Positions 61,676 through 64,000 of a stretch of DNA of 64,000 nt are shown in pieces. Source of the DNA: Sipunculus nudus (Eukaryota > Annelida > Sipuncula > Golfingiida > Sipunculidae); assembly GCA_026874595.1 (NCBI GenBank), contig CM049318.1:30600956-30664955 (forward strand), given 5' to 3'. The notes beneath the pieces were generated by a model, which was given only the letters and a program-made list of their open reading frames with translations, was not told where the DNA came from and searched no databases. Made by a program: the position numbers and the translations under genes. Each line of letters starts with the position of its first letter. Positions within the stretch are counted from its first letter, which is position 1.

Positions 61676-63953
61676 TTAAAAAATAATACAAGAAATACAA
61701 GAAGCCATCATGCAAATAAATAGACCAGCTGCAGTAACTGGCGTCCGTACCTCGAACGAGGCGGATTCTGTACCCGGGCCCTCAAGTAGTGCTGCGCCTG
61801 TTGCTAGTACTTGTTGTAGTGAAAAATTGCCAGATGTACCAAAACCCCAAAATGCTTTTGAAATATTGATGAAAAAACAACATGAGCTTTCATTACCACC
61901 TCAATATGACTTGTCACCAGGAAACAAAGTGTTTCAAAGAGCGTGAACTTTTCAATGCAGTTATACAGTTTTTTTCTCAGCATAATCTAGGATTCAGCCA
62001 ACAGGCTGTTGTTTGGAGTGGTTTTGATTTCATTAAAAATCTAGTGGACACAATGTGGTATCTAGATCAGCACTTGCCCAAGTTTGATGATCGCGGCTTT
62101 CATCTGCCAGAAATGTTTCGGCCTTTTACAAATTTTAATAAACCAAAAGATCACAAGTACAAAATACCCCCAGTAAGGGCCGACTCTTTAAACTGCCATT
62201 TACATAGCTTGGAAATATCTCTCGATACACTTTGGATGCAGACTGAGAGGTCGCAGACTGTGAAGGCCGCAACAGTTAAATTAAGTGACATGATGAAAAA
62301 TTATCTGAATTATTTGGGGATTCAAGCCAAAACTACATTTGACAGTCATCATCATGAAGAGCCAGTTAGAGACCTTGATGACAATCAAACTGTGAAAATA
62401 ATTTTTGCAAGACAGCTTGTGAAACCAACTAATGTTACTAGGTACAAAAAGCTTGTTGATCTTGTAAACAATGCAGAGAAATTTAGTCCAATTTGGATTG
62501 ATGAGCTGACTAATGAGGAAGATATCGTGACAGACGTTACTATATTGATAACATTGACAAGGCCATGGCAGTAAAATGTCTTCTGACAATTTCAAGAGGA
62601 AATAATGTTGGCTCATTTCATTTCTTATGGACAGTCCCCTTTGACATGAATGAAGAGGATATGCTTGCTGAAAACTTAAATGTGATTGCAAAAATCAGAT
62701 CTGAATTCAAGGATTATCACACAAGGGCCATGAGGTGAACCTACATGAAATGCGCTTCTCTGTTGACAGATGTAAAGCCACATCGACTTTTGTACCTGTA
62801 TCGTACATTGACTGGTGATTTATCTGCTCCTGAAACCAAAATGGAGAAAGAAATTAGGAATAAAGTTGAAACAATGGTTGAATTGGAGGGTCCAGATATT
62901 ATCACTGATTTGAGGACACATAATCCAGGTCGGCCTCCAAAATATGAACTGTTTTTTTAGAAAGCTGCTGAGTATACTGAAAATGTTGTGGATACAGCAG
63001 CAGATGAGCGAAGACATGACCCTATTTCTCACATAGCCACAGCAATGTGTGTTGCAGATTTAAGATCAAGAATTGCAGAGACATGTCCAGAAGGAACTCC
63101 TATTCCCTCAACACAGTGGCTGCGCCTACAATTTTCCCCAAAGACACCTTCATCCAAGAGCTCCTTACAGTACACAGGAAAACTGAATGTAAGGTATTCA
63201 GTTCAGTCAAGGCAGTTCAGGAAGAATCATCAAGATTCCCACTATGCCTCGGCATTATTCAGGTATGAAAAAGAACTGGCCATCAAGTACAGAGAGTACA
63301 CAAATGTTGTAGCTATGGATGACAAGCATCATTGTAAAGTTGGGGAACCAGGGTGTGCAGTTGCAGCTGTTGATCGTGGGAAACGTGATGTTACTGCAAA
63401 TGGGGTCAAATTCCAAGTTGCAGATCATGACTTCACAAAGTTTAGCATAGTTTCAAGTGTAACCTTGTTAATGGACATACCAGATTCTATTCTGACTTGT
63501 TCATTTTACAGAGGGCAAGTGTATGTAGGAGTGAAAGATTTGGTACTAGAGCCTTCATCACCTCTCAGGCATATTGCAGAGCTGAAGAGCATTATGGAAA
63601 AGGAAGGAGTAACTTCAAAACCAGTTCTCATGATCTACTCTGATGGTGGGCCAGACCATAACCTTACCTACCTTTCAGTTCAGCTTAGTCTGACATGCCT
63701 TTTTCTGGATTTGGACCTGGATTTTCTAGTGACAGTGCGCACACCACCCATGGCATCCTAGAAAAACCCCCCAGAACGTATAATGTCAATTTTAAATCTT
63801 GCTCTACAGTGTGTTGGACAAGAAAGAGAAAAGATGGTGCCCAAGTTTGAATCTTTCATTCATTCTGCCAATGGCCTCAAAGCTATTCGTGAGAAGTGTG
63901 CGGCCAATCAGGAGCTACTCGGAGCTGTAAAAGAAAGCATTGCTCCTGTGCAG
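61676..63953 (+). pseudogene. Broken gene for a large DDE transposase-like protein
   Basis: One protein can be followed across about 2.2 kb through two frameshifts (near 61937 and near 62535) and in-frame stops at 62736, 62958 and 63759. An acceptor TTTCACAG precedes it and a good donor (GTGCAG/GTAAAT) follows at 63953, so it derives from a spliced gene. The N-part is low-complexity (SSSAAPVAST); a middle part carries VWSGFDFIKNLVDTMWYLDQ and IPPVRADSLNCHLHSLEISL. The C-part holds VVAMDDKHHCKVGEPG, DFTKFSIVSSVTLLMDIPD, YSDGGPDHNLTYLSVQLSL and KNPPERIMSILNLALQ. Spacing of the acidic residues (D, about 107 residues, D, 43 residues, E within NPPER) and the NP-E context resemble an RNase H-fold DDE transposase or a domesticated derivative. 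I recognise the protein type from predicted proteins of bivalves and cnidarians but know no assigned function. The gene continues past the window or a copy was inserted here. Confidence 0.75.
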
Positions 63954-64000
63954 GTAAATAAATGCTACGCAATAATATGCAAAGCCCTGTATAAACAGTA

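Overview
This is a eukaryotic, animal genomic window and mostly non-coding. It is AT-rich, carries many (AT)n microsatellites, has genes split by canonical GT/AG introns, and is full of degenerate transposable elements. The mix of repeats (tRNA-headed SINEs, L1/Tx1-like and CR1-like LINE pieces, a Ty3/gypsy remnant, hAT-like and TTAA-flanked MITEs, tandem repeats built on TGACCTTTGACC) and the lineage-specific glycosyltransferases suggest a marine invertebrate, most likely a bivalve mollusc. That taxonomic call is inference. No prokaryotic operon, CRISPR array or rRNA is present.

Protein-coding content is sparse. Three different glycosyltransferase genes lie on the minus strand. (1) A beta-1,4-galactosyltransferase catalytic domain is spread over five phase-compatible exons between 44378 and 39030; its N-terminal anchor exon was not found. 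(2) A type II membrane protein of up to 317 residues at 18270-19223 resembles the GREB1 C-terminal glycosyltransferase-like domain. (3) The last exon of a GT-A-like enzyme with an RDAD motif lies at 9760-10480. All would be expected to act in the Golgi lumen. They are unrelated at family level, so this is a loose cluster and not a recent tandem family.

Layout: 1-9 kb, microsatellites, a 2.2 kb array of ~62 bp repeats, MITEs and a SINE. 9.7-10.5 kb, GT gene 3. 12-17.4 kb, microsatellites, a MITE and a 135 bp tandem repeat. 18.2-19.2 kb, GT gene 2. 20.4-22.7 kb, a palindrome-rich inverted-repeat element with a TTAA-flanked element nested inside it. 23.9-26.3 kb, an old direct duplication with a CR1-like LINE tail between the copies. 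27.2-29.6 kb, a dead L1/Tx1-like LINE. 32.2-35.5 kb, a gypsy fragment plus 3' LTR between two copies of a duplicated segment. 38-44.4 kb, a SINE and the beta4GalT gene, with a 5'-truncated LINE (14 bp target-site duplication) in intron 3 and a MITE in intron 2. 44.8-54.7 kb, SINEs, a 48 bp minisatellite, a second palindrome-rich inverted-repeat element, a 330 bp tandem array and DR1-like repeats. 57.7-61.6 kb, hAT-like MITEs. 61.7-63.95 kb, a broken gene for a large protein with a possible DDE transposase-like core.

The most novel items are the DDE-like pseudogene at the right edge, the two elements whose subterminal regions are arrays of short palindromes, and the gypsy remnant that passes from RNase H to the LTR with no integrase.
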